A stretch of 64,000 bases of DNA, from positions 62,001-126,000 of the forward strand of contig CAZPKF010000001.1 in assembly GCA_964587155.1 (NCBI GenBank), given 5' to 3'. The notes beneath the pieces are model-generated. The model saw nothing but the letters and a program-made list of their open reading frames with translations. It ran no database searches and was not told the DNA's origin. Of the stretch, positions 1 through 7,638 are shown in pieces (the first letter of the stretch is position 1; each line of letters opens with the position of its first letter). Source of the stretch: Hallerella sp964587155. Lineage in GTDB: Bacteria > Fibrobacterota > Fibrobacteria > Fibrobacterales > Fibrobacteraceae. The translations under genes were made by a program, and so were the position numbers.

Positions 1-246
1 CATCAAATATTTCGAACTGTCTTGAGAATATCTATCCTTGAATCCCTGATAAAAAGCGTCCATATCCAAATCGATAGAATCGCGGACAACCATTTGATGA
101 TAAGCCTGAATTCCGAAATTAGCTCCGATGGCATAGCTGACATTTTCTTTTTCCGTTGCCAGAGAAGTTTTGCCGGATTTTTGGCAAAACTCATTGCACC
201 CGAAAAAGAATACGGCACAGAGACCAAGAACAAGTGTTTTTTTCAT
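1..246 (-). CDS. FKBP-type peptidyl-prolyl isomerase, N-terminal part (runs off the window)
   Basis: The minus-strand frame gives 82 residues beginning with a lipoprotein-type signal peptide (MKKTLVLGLCAVFFFGC, lipobox around Cys17). It is followed by a segment containing VSYAIGANFG, typical of the helical dimerisation domain at the N terminus of FkpA/Mip-class isomerases. The catalytic FKBP domain would lie beyond the left edge and cannot be seen. A 5'-AAGGAAAT tract precedes the ATG. By family knowledge the product would be a periplasmic or outer-membrane-anchored foldase catalysing X-Pro isomerisation. It is divergent from the HTH gene that follows, with about 155 bp between the start codons. 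The signal peptide is clear; the family call rests on a short segment. Confidence 0.65.
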   Translation of the reverse strand, partial: MKKTLVLGLCAVFFFGCNEFCQKSGKTSLATEKENVSYAIGANFGIQAYHQMVVRDSIDLDMDAFYQGFKDRYSQDSSKYLM

Positions 247-401
247 ATTGATTTCCTTTTGCGAAATTTAACGTGGCCATAAAATAAAATTTTCTCCAAT
301 GGAAAATGCCCGCTATTCTGTTTTTGGTGGAAAATTTTCCTTCGTTTTCTGCAACTTGTTGGTTGCAGGATTGTTCGAACATTTTTGATACCATTGAAAA
401 A

Positions 402-704
402 ATGGAAGATTCGCCCATCATCCGGAAAGCTTTGCGGGAAATCCTCATCCGCTGGCGCGCCGAAATGCATTTGAGCCAAGAAAAAATGGCGAATCGTTGC
501 GGTATTTCCAGAACACATCTGTCCAGACTTGAAACTTGTACCGAATCAACGACATTGGCCACTGTCCAACAGATTCTCGAAGGATGCGGAAAACATTGGA
601 CCGATTTCGGAAAAGCGATGGATGAAATTCTTGAAACGGAATCGCCGGGAAAAATTGGGAAGTTGGCCGCAGAACAAAAATTTCCCTATTGGCCAGAAAA
701 ATAG
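402..704 (+). CDS. XRE-family helix-turn-helix protein
   Basis: A 100-residue protein. Residues about 8-60 form a Cro/C1-type helix-turn-helix: an LSQEKMANRCGIS turn followed by RTHLSRLE, which is the usual recognition-helix pattern. The remaining ~40 residues are charged and unassigned. The frame is open further upstream to position 306, but starting at the ATG at 402 places the HTH near the N terminus as in the family, so that start is preferred. No strong Shine-Dalgarno is visible. It stands alone between a divergent lipoprotein isomerase and a downstream membrane protease gene 75 bp away. The likely role is a DNA-binding regulator; its target is unknown. Confidence 0.65.
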   Translation: MEDSPIIRKALREILIRWRAEMHLSQEKMANRCGISRTHLSRLETCTESTTLATVQQILEGCGKHWTDFGKAMDEILETESPGKIGKLAAEQKFPYWPEK

Positions 705-779
705 ACCTTTATTCTACACGTATTTTCTTTTTTTATTTGATTTTGTATAAATTATGGTGGATTTAGGAGATTTTTATTT

Positions 780-1496
780 ATGATGTTCGATCCCATTTAC
801 ATGGGCATACTGCTAGTCACGCTGGTCCTCTCTGGCATTGTTTCCGCTTTGGTAAAATCCCGTTTCAAAGCCGGTCAAAAAGTACAAATCCAAAGCGGTC
901 TAACCGGCGAACAAGTCGCCGCGGCCATTTTGGCGGATGCGGGCATTTACAATGTTCAAATCCGCGAAACACAGGGTTTCCTTTCGGATTATTACAATCC
1001 TTTAGACAGAACGTTGAACCTTTCGCACGATGTTTATCACGGTCGTAGTGCAAGCGCTGCCGGAGTTGCCGCACACGAAGTCGGTCACGCAATTCAACAT
1101 GCGCAAAACTTTTTTCCCATGTGGTTAAGATCGTTTATCGTCCCCGCCGCAAACATCGGGTCCAATTTCGGTCCGTGGATGGTCATTTTGGGAATCATCC
1201 TAATGTCTGCCGGAAAATTAGCCATTGGACAAAACGTCGCCATCATCGGCGTTCTCCTGTTCGGTATCGCCACCTTATTCACATTGGTTACGGTTCCCGT
1301 TGAATTCGATGCGTCTTCCCGGGCAAAAAAATGCCTAGCGAGACTCAATATTCTTGCAGAAGGTAAAGAACGTCAAGTCGTTTCTGGCGTACTTTTCGCC
1401 GCGGGGCTGACTTATGTTGCCGCAGCGATCGCATCCATTATGCAACTTTTATATTGGGCTTACCGCGCAGGACTTTTAGGAGGCCGAAAAGACTGA
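780..1496 (+). CDS. Membrane zinc metallopeptidase, YugP family
   Basis: The 238-residue protein has an N-terminal membrane helix (residues 8-25), a HEVGH zinc-binding motif at residues 99-103 inside an AHEVGHAIQHA helix, and further hydrophobic segments around 125-150, 152-175 and 205-228. This layout and length match the neutral zinc metallopeptidase family of Bacillus YugP (PF04298). Two consecutive ATGs (780 and 783) exist; AGGAGA lies 7-9 bases upstream and favours the first. The stop overlaps the next start (TGATG), so the downstream zinc-ribbon/coiled-coil gene is probably translationally coupled. The physiological substrate is unknown for this family. Confidence 0.85.
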   Translation: MMFDPIYMGILLVTLVLSGIVSALVKSRFKAGQKVQIQSGLTGEQVAAAILADAGIYNVQIRETQGFLSDYYNPLDRTLNLSHDVYHGRSASAAGVAAHEVGHAIQHAQNFFPMWLRSFIVPAANIGSNFGPWMVILGIILMSAGKLAIGQNVAIIGVLLFGIATLFTLVTVPVEFDASSRAKKCLARLNILAEGKERQVVSGVLFAAGLTYVAAAIASIMQLLYWAYRAGLLGGRKD

Positions 1497-1774
1497 TGCG
1501 GACGATGGAAATAGAATGCCCGATGTGCCATGGAATTCTGGTCGTTGACAAGGATTCAGGGAACGTTTTGGAACACAGGGAATTCAAAAAAGAAAAACAA
1601 TCCCTAGAAGACTTTTTGAATAAAGAAAAAACGCGTTCATTGGATTTGGAAAAAAAATTTGCCGATGCCCGAGAACGCGAAAAGAACCGCTTGTCCGAAA
1701 TTGAAAAAAAGTTCGAAGCGGCAAAGAACAATCCCCATTTAAAAGATCCACCGCCAAGCATTCAGTGGGATTGA
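1496..1774 (+). CDS. Small CPxC zinc-ribbon-like coiled-coil protein
   Basis: A 92-residue product. Residues 4-11 read IECPMCHG, a single CxxC knuckle. A long charged, Glu/Lys-rich helical segment (about residues 25-78, with heptad-like spacing) follows, ending in a short proline-rich tail. No enzyme family is recognised. The start ATG at 1496 overlaps the TGA of the metallopeptidase gene, indicating coupling with it and perhaps a joint role at the membrane, which is inference only. It ends exactly where the convergent SIR2-like gene ends. With only one CxxC pair, zinc binding would need dimerisation. Confidence 0.6.
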   Translation: MRTMEIECPMCHGILVVDKDSGNVLEHREFKKEKQSLEDFLNKEKTRSLDLEKKFADAREREKNRLSEIEKKFEAAKNNPHLKDPPPSIQWD

Positions 1775-2785
1775 TTAAAACTTTCTCAAATTTTTTTCCT
1801 TTAAAATCCACTTTTCAAGGAAAAGTTTGGCGTCTTCACAGACTACTACGCCCTTGTCAAAAATCCGTTCAAGCCTGGCTACAGAAGCATCTCCGGGCCT
1901 TTCAAATACAACCACATTCCGAATGCGTTCCCGATGTTTCAATAAAAAAGGAAAACAGTTGGTATCCGTTTGTGGAAAACCGTAACCGATAATGTAAATT
2001 TCTTCGGCATTCGACAAATAATGATCCGCTGTTGCCCAAATGACATTGAAAAGACTCCCGCGCAAAAAAGAATCTTTTGCATGAGCCATCGGAATAAAAA
2101 TCGGATTGTCTCCCTTGTAAAGGGGAAAACTGCAATCTCCGGCTTCTACGCGGCAAACATTCCTCAAATCAAATTCTTCACTTGCGCCCTTTAACAAATA
2201 CCAATTAAGAGAACCGTGTAACTTCAAAAGATTTATCGTTTTGGATTTCACCCTTTGCACCGCCGAGCGGTCCGCGCGTTCCACATTCACTCCATAATCC
2301 ACTGAAACTGTCTGGAATAATTGCGGATTTTGGCGAATTTGATCTTCTAACAACAAATCATAATTAAAGGATAAAATCAGGTTTTCACGTTCTGCCCGTT
2401 CTTGATCATTCGCAACAGTCATTAAAAATTGGGAAAGAACTTTGGACGCTTCTGCAGAAAGGGGAACCGTCCTTTGCATGGCTGCCGCAATAAAATGCAG
2501 CAGTTCAAATCGCAAGGCGGCGTTTTGTAGACGTTCTTCTTCCCCTGAGAATACCTGGGCAGTTAAAATATTGGTCGCAATCGATTCTATTTTCAAATAA
2601 TCGGATTCACCGCGGCAAAGTTCGCGCAGCCAACAGCAATAACTCCGGAGCTTTGCATACTTTATATCAATCCCATCGGGAATGCGCCCATTTAAATCTT
2701 TAATTGTGGGCATTTCCGGACAAAAGGATTTGCTAAATCCCGATCCGAAAAGAAATACCCGCCGATAATTGTCCGAAAAATTCAG
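1775..2785 (-). CDS. SIR2-like domain protein, probable CTG start coupled to dksA-like gene
   Basis: The first ATG (2713) would give 312 residues but would cut into the fold. Upstream in the same frame the sequence encodes YRRVFLFGSGFSKSFCPEMP, the classic first strand and glycine loop of the SIR2/TIR-like NAD-binding fold. Further motifs follow: LSFNYDLLLED, LLKLHGSLNWYL and EEIYIIGYGFPQTD, all characteristic of bacterial SIR2_2-type domains. No ATG, GTG or TTG exists between the upstream in-frame stop and this motif. The best start is CTG at 2785, which overlaps the TGA of the dksA-like gene (CTGA) and has AGAGG six bases before it. That gives 336 residues. SIR2-like proteins of this type are often NAD-hydrolysing defence effectors; whether this one is remains unknown. 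Confidence 0.7.
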   Translation of the reverse strand: MNFSDNYRRVFLFGSGFSKSFCPEMPTIKDLNGRIPDGIDIKYAKLRSYCCWLRELCRGESDYLKIESIATNILTAQVFSGEEERLQNAALRFELLHFIAAAMQRTVPLSAEASKVLSQFLMTVANDQERAERENLILSFNYDLLLEDQIRQNPQLFQTVSVDYGVNVERADRSAVQRVKSKTINLLKLHGSLNWYLLKGASEEFDLRNVCRVEAGDCSFPLYKGDNPIFIPMAHAKDSFLRGSLFNVIWATADHYLSNAEEIYIIGYGFPQTDTNCFPFLLKHRERIRNVVVFERPGDASVARLERIFDKGVVVCEDAKLFLEKWILKEKNLRKF

Positions 2786-3252
2786 GAATCGCCTCTTTGA
2801 GAAATGCGCTGTTGCTGTGCATATAAACGCGCCATTTCAATGCGGCTTTCTTCGTGTTCGCGTTTTTTTGTTTCGGATTTGCAAGTGACACATTTTGTCG
2901 CAGTAGGGACTGCTTCAAGACGCGCCTTGGGAATCAGCTTGTGGCAAACTTTGCAAACTCCAAACGTCCCCGCTTCAATCCGTTGGAGAGCTTCTTCTAA
3001 ATAGACTAGATACTTTCCATCGCGGGCTGCCAAATCAAAGTTTGTTTCAAGGGAATTGTAATCGGAAGCCGCATCTGCCAGATGTGTCGCATAACTGGCA
3101 TTTTCTCCACCTTGATCGCGCTGCCCTTGGAAAGTTTCACTACTGGAAGCGTCATTTTGCGACGCGACAAGTTGACGGCGCCGTTCTATCAACAGGGCTT
3201 TGAAGTATTCCAAATCCTTTTGACTCATTTTTGCCGGAGACTTTTCTTTCAT
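2782..3252 (-). CDS. DksA/TraR-family zinc-finger regulator
   Basis: A 156-residue protein with an N-terminal coiled-coil region (residues 10-95) and a four-cysteine zinc finger (Cys100, Cys103, Cys121, Cys124), the arrangement of the DksA/TraR C4 finger. Family members insert into the secondary channel of RNA polymerase and modulate initiation, often with ppGpp. The protein is slightly longer at the N terminus than E. coli DksA. The start at 3252 has no strong ribosome site nearby, but the coiled coil begins soon after it. Its stop overlaps the presumed CTG start of the SIR2-like gene, so the two probably form one transcription unit. Confidence 0.85.
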   Translation of the reverse strand: MKEKSPAKMSQKDLEYFKALLIERRRQLVASQNDASSSETFQGQRDQGGENASYATHLADAASDYNSLETNFDLAARDGKYLVYLEEALQRIEAGTFGVCKVCHKLIPKARLEAVPTATKCVTCKSETKKREHEESRIEMARLYAQQQRISQRGDS

Positions 3253-3371
3253 GCAAACCCTTCCACTTTAAAAACTCCCGACATTGGGAATTTTCTAACG
3301 CGCTTAAACTATTCTTTTTTAATGAGAAAGAGAACAGTTTTATAAAAAAAAGTTCACATTTCAAAAAACAT

Positions 3372-4322
3372 TCAACGAATCTCGGCTCCCCAAATAAATT
3401 CCGCTGTCTTACCGGGTAAAATTTCAACCAAATTCCGATGGTGATTCAATACATCTGGTTCGGCAGTCATCGGTTCCAAAGCGATACTTTCCCTGTCGGG
3501 CGGTGTATAAATTTGAATGCCCCTCCAAGAATTTTTCCCTGTCTTTTGCCAAACATCCAATTGAACGCCCAAATCCGGATTTTCCAGTAGAACAGATTCC
3601 CGTTCCGATGATTCTGTTTCAAACTCAAAGTAATCATTGATAAACGTGCTTCCAACTTGTTTTCCATCAAAACGGGATTCCTTTTCAAATTTTCCAGTTG
3701 GAATGTCGGCACTGTCTAGGATTGCCCGGCGACTCCCCGGAAGGGTCAATTTCAAAAGGTCAATCTTTGCGCCCAGCATAAAATAAGGATGGAATCCCTC
3801 GGCATAGGGAAGTGTTTCCGAACTTGTGTTTTCCACCAGGGATTTAACTTCGAATGATTCTCCCCAAAAACGGTACGAATTTGTTACTTTATACGTAAAC
3901 GGATATCCTGTTGAATCCCCATAAAAATCTCTTTCCAACACAAGAGTAGCCAATTGATTGTCCGAATGGAACTTTACCAATTTCCAAGGGAGGACGTTTA
4001 AAAAACCGTGTAGGGCGTGCGGAGCCCAGCTTACATTATTGACCAATGAATAAGATTTTCCATTCCAATTCCACTGCGCATAAGCCGTCCGCCCGGGAAA
4101 GGGAGAAAGGCAAACTCCTGCGTTAGTATCCGCCTGAATTTTTCGAAATGTTTCCGCATCGCGGTAGCCGTAAAGCAAATCAAGAATTTTTCCTTTAAAG
4201 GGAACACGCCAAGCGTTAAGGCCTGCACCCCAACCGGCGAGAATTTCAAGTTCACTATCCGTTGAACGGATACAGTAACGTTCTATCGTTCCTAACGGCT
4301 TCGATTCTAAAGAAAATGGCAT
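3372..4322 (-). CDS. Aldose 1-epimerase family protein
   Basis: A 316-residue protein. Seen in order are LAGWGAGLNAWRVPF (N-terminal beta-strand region), LSPFPGR, a HALHG motif near residue 110, EGFHPYF near residue 190, and a C-terminal IALEPMTAEPDVLN with the glutamate expected as general base. These are the landmarks of galactose-mutarotase-like enzymes, which interconvert alpha and beta anomers of hexoses; a hexose-6-phosphate specificity is equally possible. The frame is open to 4397, but the ATG at 4322 has AAGGA nine bases upstream and starts at the fold, so it is preferred. It is divergent from the flavin reductase gene. Confidence 0.85.
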   Translation of the reverse strand: MPFSLESKPLGTIERYCIRSTDSELEILAGWGAGLNAWRVPFKGKILDLLYGYRDAETFRKIQADTNAGVCLSPFPGRTAYAQWNWNGKSYSLVNNVSWAPHALHGFLNVLPWKLVKFHSDNQLATLVLERDFYGDSTGYPFTYKVTNSYRFWGESFEVKSLVENTSSETLPYAEGFHPYFMLGAKIDLLKLTLPGSRRAILDSADIPTGKFEKESRFDGKQVGSTFINDYFEFETESSERESVLLENPDLGVQLDVWQKTGKNSWRGIQIYTPPDRESIALEPMTAEPDVLNHHRNLVEILPGKTAEFIWGAEIR

Positions 4323-4415
4323 TGTTAATCCTTTTTGATTCCATTTCAAAGATAGCAAATGAAAAAACTTCATTTTATTTATATTCTGTTTAAACAATTC
4401 AATTTGGAGATTTTT

Positions 4416-4994
4416 ATGCGGAAAAATTTTGGTTCAAAAGCAATCATCACCCCGTTACCAGTCCTTATAATTGCTACATATAATGAAGACGGTTCCCCAA
4501 ACGCGATGAATGCAGCATGGGGCGGACAGCGTGAAGAAAATCAAATTGCCATTTGTCTTTCAACAGATCACAAAACGACAGAAAATATCAAACAGCGAAA
4601 AGCATTTACAGTGAGTTTCGGTACACGGAAAACAGAAGTCATTTCTGATTTTTTGGGAATCGTCAGCGGCAATAAAATGCCTGACAAAGTTTCAAAATCC
4701 GGTTTGCACGTTATCAAAAGTTCCCATGTTGATGCGCCCATGTTCGAAGAATATCCTCTGACACTCGAATGCGAACTATTGGATATCAGCGGCGATATTG
4801 ACGGAAGTACCTACCTTGTTGGAAAAGTCGTCAACACCAGTGCAGACGAATCCGTTTTGGATGAACAGGGAAAAGTGGATTTGGGAAAAGTGGAGCCTAT
4901 TTCTTACGATTCTTCTGCTCACGCTTATCGCATTCTGGGCGAAAAAGTGGGGAAGGCCTTTAGCGATGGAAAATCCATTTTAAAAAACGCCTAA
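4416..4994 (+). CDS. Flavin reductase-like FMN-binding protein
   Basis: A 192-residue protein starting MRKNFGSKAIITPLPVLII, with TYNEDGSPNAMNAAWGG (residues ~24-40), IAICLSTDHKTTENIK and FTVSFGT. This is the pattern of single-domain FMN-binding split-barrel flavin reductases. Such proteins use NAD(P)H to reduce flavin or serve as FMN-binding electron carriers; the substrate cannot be told. The ATG at 4416 follows TTGGAGATTTTT, a good ribosome site. A strong bidirectional hairpin follows directly, so the gene is probably monocistronic. Confidence 0.85.
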   Translation: MRKNFGSKAIITPLPVLIIATYNEDGSPNAMNAAWGGQREENQIAICLSTDHKTTENIKQRKAFTVSFGTRKTEVISDFLGIVSGNKMPDKVSKSGLHVIKSSHVDAPMFEEYPLTLECELLDISGDIDGSTYLVGKVVNTSADESVLDEQGKVDLGKVEPISYDSSAHAYRILGEKVGKAFSDGKSILKNA

Positions 4995-5001
4995 TAACAC
5001 A

Positions 5002-5027
5002 AAAGGCGGCTCGGATGAGCCGCCTTT
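5002..5027. terminator. Bidirectional rho-independent terminator
   Basis: An 11-bp perfect inverted repeat (AAAGGCGGCTC / GAGCCGCCTTT) with a GGAT loop. It is flanked by an A-run on the left and a T-rich tract on the right, and sits between the convergent flavin reductase and hsp20 genes, so it can serve both strands. Confidence 0.85.
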
Positions 5028-5038
5028 GATTTTTTCAT

Positions 5039-5413
5039 TTATTTAATTGTCAACTTGCGCTGCGCTGAAGACGCTGTCTGTTTTTTAGTGAATTTGAAAG
5101 TGAGAATTCCGTTTTCAAGGAAAGCTTCCGCAGAATCCGGATTGATTTCCTCTGCCAGTTTGAACGATCTTTCATAGTGCATTTCAGAAGTGGCATTTTT
5201 GCGGGTAGCTTTGATACTTAAAGTATCTCCTTCCACTTTCACATCGATATCACTCTTCTTGACACCAGGCAATTCAACTTCAAGAGTGTAAATACCGCCT
5301 TTTTCCGAAACAGAAGCGCGGGGCATGCAAGAATCGCATGCCTTGACATCTTCATTCAACGTGTCAAACAAATCGCTGAATCCAAAAAACGGGACAACTT
5401 GATTGTGATACAT
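5039..5413 (-). CDS. Small heat-shock protein Hsp20 (second of two)
   Basis: A 124-residue alpha-crystallin-type chaperone. The N-terminal arm (residues 1-30) contains VVPFFGFSDLFDTLNED. The crystallin domain follows, with YTLEVELPGVKKSDIDVKVEGDTLSIKA and the closing FLENGILTFKFTKK strands. Small heat-shock proteins bind unfolding clients without ATP. The gene lies 26 bp downstream of a close paralogue in the same orientation, sharing its transcription unit; AAAGGAGATA precedes the ATG. The two paralogues differ mostly in the N-terminal arm, which sets oligomer size and client choice in this family. It also contains a CDSC pair near residue 28, absent from its partner. Confidence 0.92.
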   Translation of the reverse strand: MYHNQVVPFFGFSDLFDTLNEDVKACDSCMPRASVSEKGGIYTLEVELPGVKKSDIDVKVEGDTLSIKATRKNATSEMHYERSFKLAEEINPDSAEAFLENGILTFKFTKKQTASSAQRKLTIK

Positions 5414-5439
5414 AGTCTATCTCCTTTTTAAAATCCATT

Positions 5440-5814
5440 TTATTTAATGACAAGTTTACGTGCGGCAGTGGACGCCTTTTTTCCAAGTTCAATAGAAAGC
5501 AAACCGTTTTCGAACGAAACATCGGCAGCTTCCGCATCTAAATCTTTGGAAAGCCTAAAGGACCTTTCAAACTTGACATCCGCAGTCGCTGTTTTCCGGA
5601 AAGCCTTGACCGTAATCGTATCATTTTCAAGATTCAGTTCAATGTTTTCCTTTTTAACGCCGGGAAGATCCACTTCAAGAGTGTATCGTCCATCCTTCTC
5701 TGCGACAGCAGCACGGGGCGCAAATACACCGGAATTTTTTCCTTCGCTATCAAAAGCATCGAAAAAATTATCCAGTCCAAAGAAGTGAGTGGGAATCATT
5801 TGAGTGTTGTACAT
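5440..5814 (-). CDS. Small heat-shock protein Hsp20 (first of two)
   Basis: A 124-residue Hsp20 with the crystallin landmarks YTLEVDLPGVKKENIELNLENDTITVKA and DVSFENGLLSIELGKK. The N-terminal arm (MYNTQMIPTHFFGLDNFFDAFDSE) is aromatic-rich as usual. It is the promoter-proximal member of the tandem pair. TAGGAGATACAAT provides the ribosome site. About 35 bp before the start codon is a perfect sigma-54-type -24/-12 element, so expression probably depends on RpoN and an enhancer-binding protein rather than on the classical heat-shock sigma factor. No CIRCE-like inverted repeat was found here. Confidence 0.92.
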   Translation of the reverse strand: MYNTQMIPTHFFGLDNFFDAFDSEGKNSGVFAPRAAVAEKDGRYTLEVDLPGVKKENIELNLENDTITVKAFRKTATADVKFERSFRLSKDLDAEAADVSFENGLLSIELGKKASTAARKLVIK

Positions 5815-5848
5815 ATTGTATCTCCTATTTTATTTTCACCAAGAGCAT

Positions 5849-5865
5849 TGCAAAACCCGTGCCAA
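5849..5865 (-). promoter_or_regulatory. Sigma-54 (RpoN) -24/-12 promoter for the hsp20 pair
   Basis: On the minus strand the sequence reads TTGGCACGGGTTTTGCA. This matches every fixed position of the sigma-54 consensus (YTGGCACG-N4-TTGCW) including the 4-bp spacer. The expected start site would lie about 12 bases beyond the TTGC, leaving a leader of roughly 25 nt that contains AGGAG before the hsp20 ATG at 5814. Confidence 0.75.
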
Positions 5866-6018
5866 AAAGTTTTTCTCTCAATTTTTCTCTGTTTGACGGT
5901 TTTTGAAAATTCTGCATTTCAAAAAAAAACAGCAAGTTTTAAAACGAAATGCCGAAATGCTTTATTTTGAAATTTTTTTATTCACCAAATAAATATTCAA
6001 TTTCTAGCTTTATTAAAG

Positions 6019-6816
6019 ATGAAAATTTTTTCCCGCATTTTTCAAAATTTTCTGTATTTCATTCTATCTAGTTTCCATTGGAAAAAAAAAGTTCTCTTTT
6101 CCAATTTGGATTACGTCTATCCAAAAATAAATAAAGCGGAAAAGGAGACCTTTTACAACCGTCTTTTGCAAAATATTTCCCAGGATGCCGCCGACTTTAT
6201 ATTCCGAACGCAACTTTACGAAAAAAACAATTCCTATTTTCAAATCTGTCCTGAATGCTTGCCAGTTTTTGAAAAAATGCAAAAAGGCGGACTGATGTTG
6301 ACAGCCCACTTCAAAGGTTATGAAAATCTCGGACCATGGCTTATCCGAATGAAAATTCCTCTGGTGGCAAGTTACGCTCGAATAAAACCCAAATTTTTAG
6401 AAAAATGGGTTCAATCCAAACTTCGCTCAATTGACAATCAGCCTTATTCACAGTTTATTAAAAATCCTAGAGACATTATTCGCCTTTTGGATAATCATAA
6501 ACTCTTTTGTTTCATCGCTGATCAAGATTTTCGACATTCGCATTTCATCCACGAAACTTTAATGGGAAAGCCTGTCCATTGCAATCCCATCCCGCATTTT
6601 ATTCTTCACCATCGACCTTCTACTCCCATTTTTTTCTGTTGGTTGGAAAAACAAAACAATCAATTATGGATTCATTCAAAAGAAATTCACGCAAAATCCG
6701 GAGAAAATTTATACTTTCAGTTTCATCGTTGGATGGAAATTCAAATTAAAAAATCACCCGAAGCTTGGTTTGGTTGGATTCATCGAAGATATCTATCCAC
6801 ACAAAATTCAAACTGA
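6019..6816 (+). CDS. LpxL/HtrB-like lipid acyltransferase
   Basis: A 265-residue protein with an N-terminal hydrophobic helix and the acyltransferase Hx4E motif AHFKGYENLG (His97, Glu102). A FIADQDF motif and HFILHHRPSTPIFF follow. This is the pattern of the lipid A late acyltransferase / bacterial lysophospholipid acyltransferase fold. The C-terminal PEAWFGWIHRRY matches the WxWxHxR-type ending of LpxL relatives. The reaction would be transfer of an acyl chain to a lipid A precursor or other glycolipid at the inner membrane. It is slightly shorter than E. coli LpxL (about 306). No good Shine-Dalgarno is seen and the flanks are very AT-rich. Confidence 0.8.
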   Translation: MKIFSRIFQNFLYFILSSFHWKKKVLFSNLDYVYPKINKAEKETFYNRLLQNISQDAADFIFRTQLYEKNNSYFQICPECLPVFEKMQKGGLMLTAHFKGYENLGPWLIRMKIPLVASYARIKPKFLEKWVQSKLRSIDNQPYSQFIKNPRDIIRLLDNHKLFCFIADQDFRHSHFIHETLMGKPVHCNPIPHFILHHRPSTPIFFCWLEKQNNQLWIHSKEIHAKSGENLYFQFHRWMEIQIKKSPEAWFGWIHRRYLSTQNSN

Positions 6817-7134
6817 TTTTTTTTTCTTTTCAAATTCATCCTCTTTTTAAATGATTCCATATCAACGATTTATGAATTTTATTCACCCCAAAAAACTTAA
6901 TCGATTTATTTTATCCACATTCTTTTCATTTTAAATAACATAATAGAGAAAGTCGTTTTTCAATAAAATGAAATACATCCAGTTGATGAAAATTCAAAGA
7001 GAAAGTTTCTCTATAGATAAGGTGAATTTTCATACCATTTAAATGGAGCAATTTCAAAGTAAAAATGAAATTGATTTCAGTGAAAAAAACGGGTTCTAGA
7101 TTTATAATGAATGAATTTTATTGAAACTTAGTTT
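6817..7134. other. AT-rich gene-free stretch with a DnaA box
   Basis: This stretch contains no convincing gene. It is very AT-rich and holds one perfect DnaA-box sequence (TTATCCACA, 6911-6919) and near matches at 6793-6801 (CTATCCACA) and 6879-6887 (TTATTCACC). Together with the nearby parS sites it may belong to an origin-proximal region. Confidence 0.4.
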
Positions 7135-7519
7135 CTACAGCACTTTCAGCCCAATAATACCGAACAAAATAAAAATCAAACATAATCCACGTAAAATTTC
7201 TAAAGGTTCTTGTAAAAAATCACACCAGTTAAAACAGTTCCCGCAGCACCAATTCCAGTCCAAATTGTATAAGCAATTCCAACTGGAAGTTTTTTTCAAG
7301 GCTAACGCCAATAAAACAAAACTCACAATTAAAAATAAGACGGTCAGAATGCTATAGGATAATTTCGAAAATTCATTGGAAAGTTTTAAAGAAACCGTCC
7401 AAACAATTTCACATAACCCAGCTATTAAGAAAAAAATCCAATATATCTTTATTTTTCTTCTAAGGCCTAACGGAAAACGCAGACGAATACCCGGCGGTAT
7501 TTGTTTCACGTGAAACATT
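7135..7519 (-). pseudogene. SMR-family small multidrug transporter, frameshifted remnant
   Basis: The minus-strand frame shows a typical SMR start (YWIFFLIAGLCEIVWTVSLK) and a typical SMR end (EPLEILRGLCLIFILFGIIG). Between them about 27 codons are out of frame. Dropping one A from a 7-A run (T-run 7290-7296 on the plus strand) restores KKLPVGIAYTIWTGIGAAGT. A compensating missing base near 7209-7211 then returns to the frame at YKEPLE. The natural start codon before YWIF reads ATA instead of ATG; the only in-frame ATG upstream lies in parS (7519). Three independent lesions point to a decayed gene, although homopolymer sequencing errors could explain one. Intact SMR proteins are ~105-residue proton-coupled drug exporters with Glu14 in helix 1, here still present. 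Confidence 0.75.
7502..7517. promoter_or_regulatory. parS centromere site 1
   Basis: TGTTTCACGTGAAACA is a perfect 16-bp palindrome and an exact match to the chromosomal parS consensus bound by ParB/Spo0J. It lies 138 bp before an identical second copy and just upstream of rsmG-parA-parB. Confidence 0.95.
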
Positions 7520-7552
7520 TTACACATTTCTACTTTTATCCATTTTTTATTT

Positions 7553-7561
7553 TTATCCACA
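7553..7561 (+). promoter_or_regulatory. DnaA box between the two parS sites
   Basis: TTATCCACA, an exact R1-type DnaA box, lies between the parS copies in otherwise AT-rich DNA. It may help couple initiation to partition; alone it is only suggestive. Confidence 0.45.
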
Positions 7562-7638
7562 TTCTATCCGTTTTTTATCTTCTCAAATCGTTTTGATATT
7601 TCATTCTATTCTTTTCCGTTTGCAATACAAATTTTAAA

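Noticed and set aside
5815..6018. CIRCE or sigma-32 promoter before hsp20
   Set aside because: No TTAGCACTC-type inverted repeat or sigma-32 pattern found; the sigma-54 element explains the promoter better.
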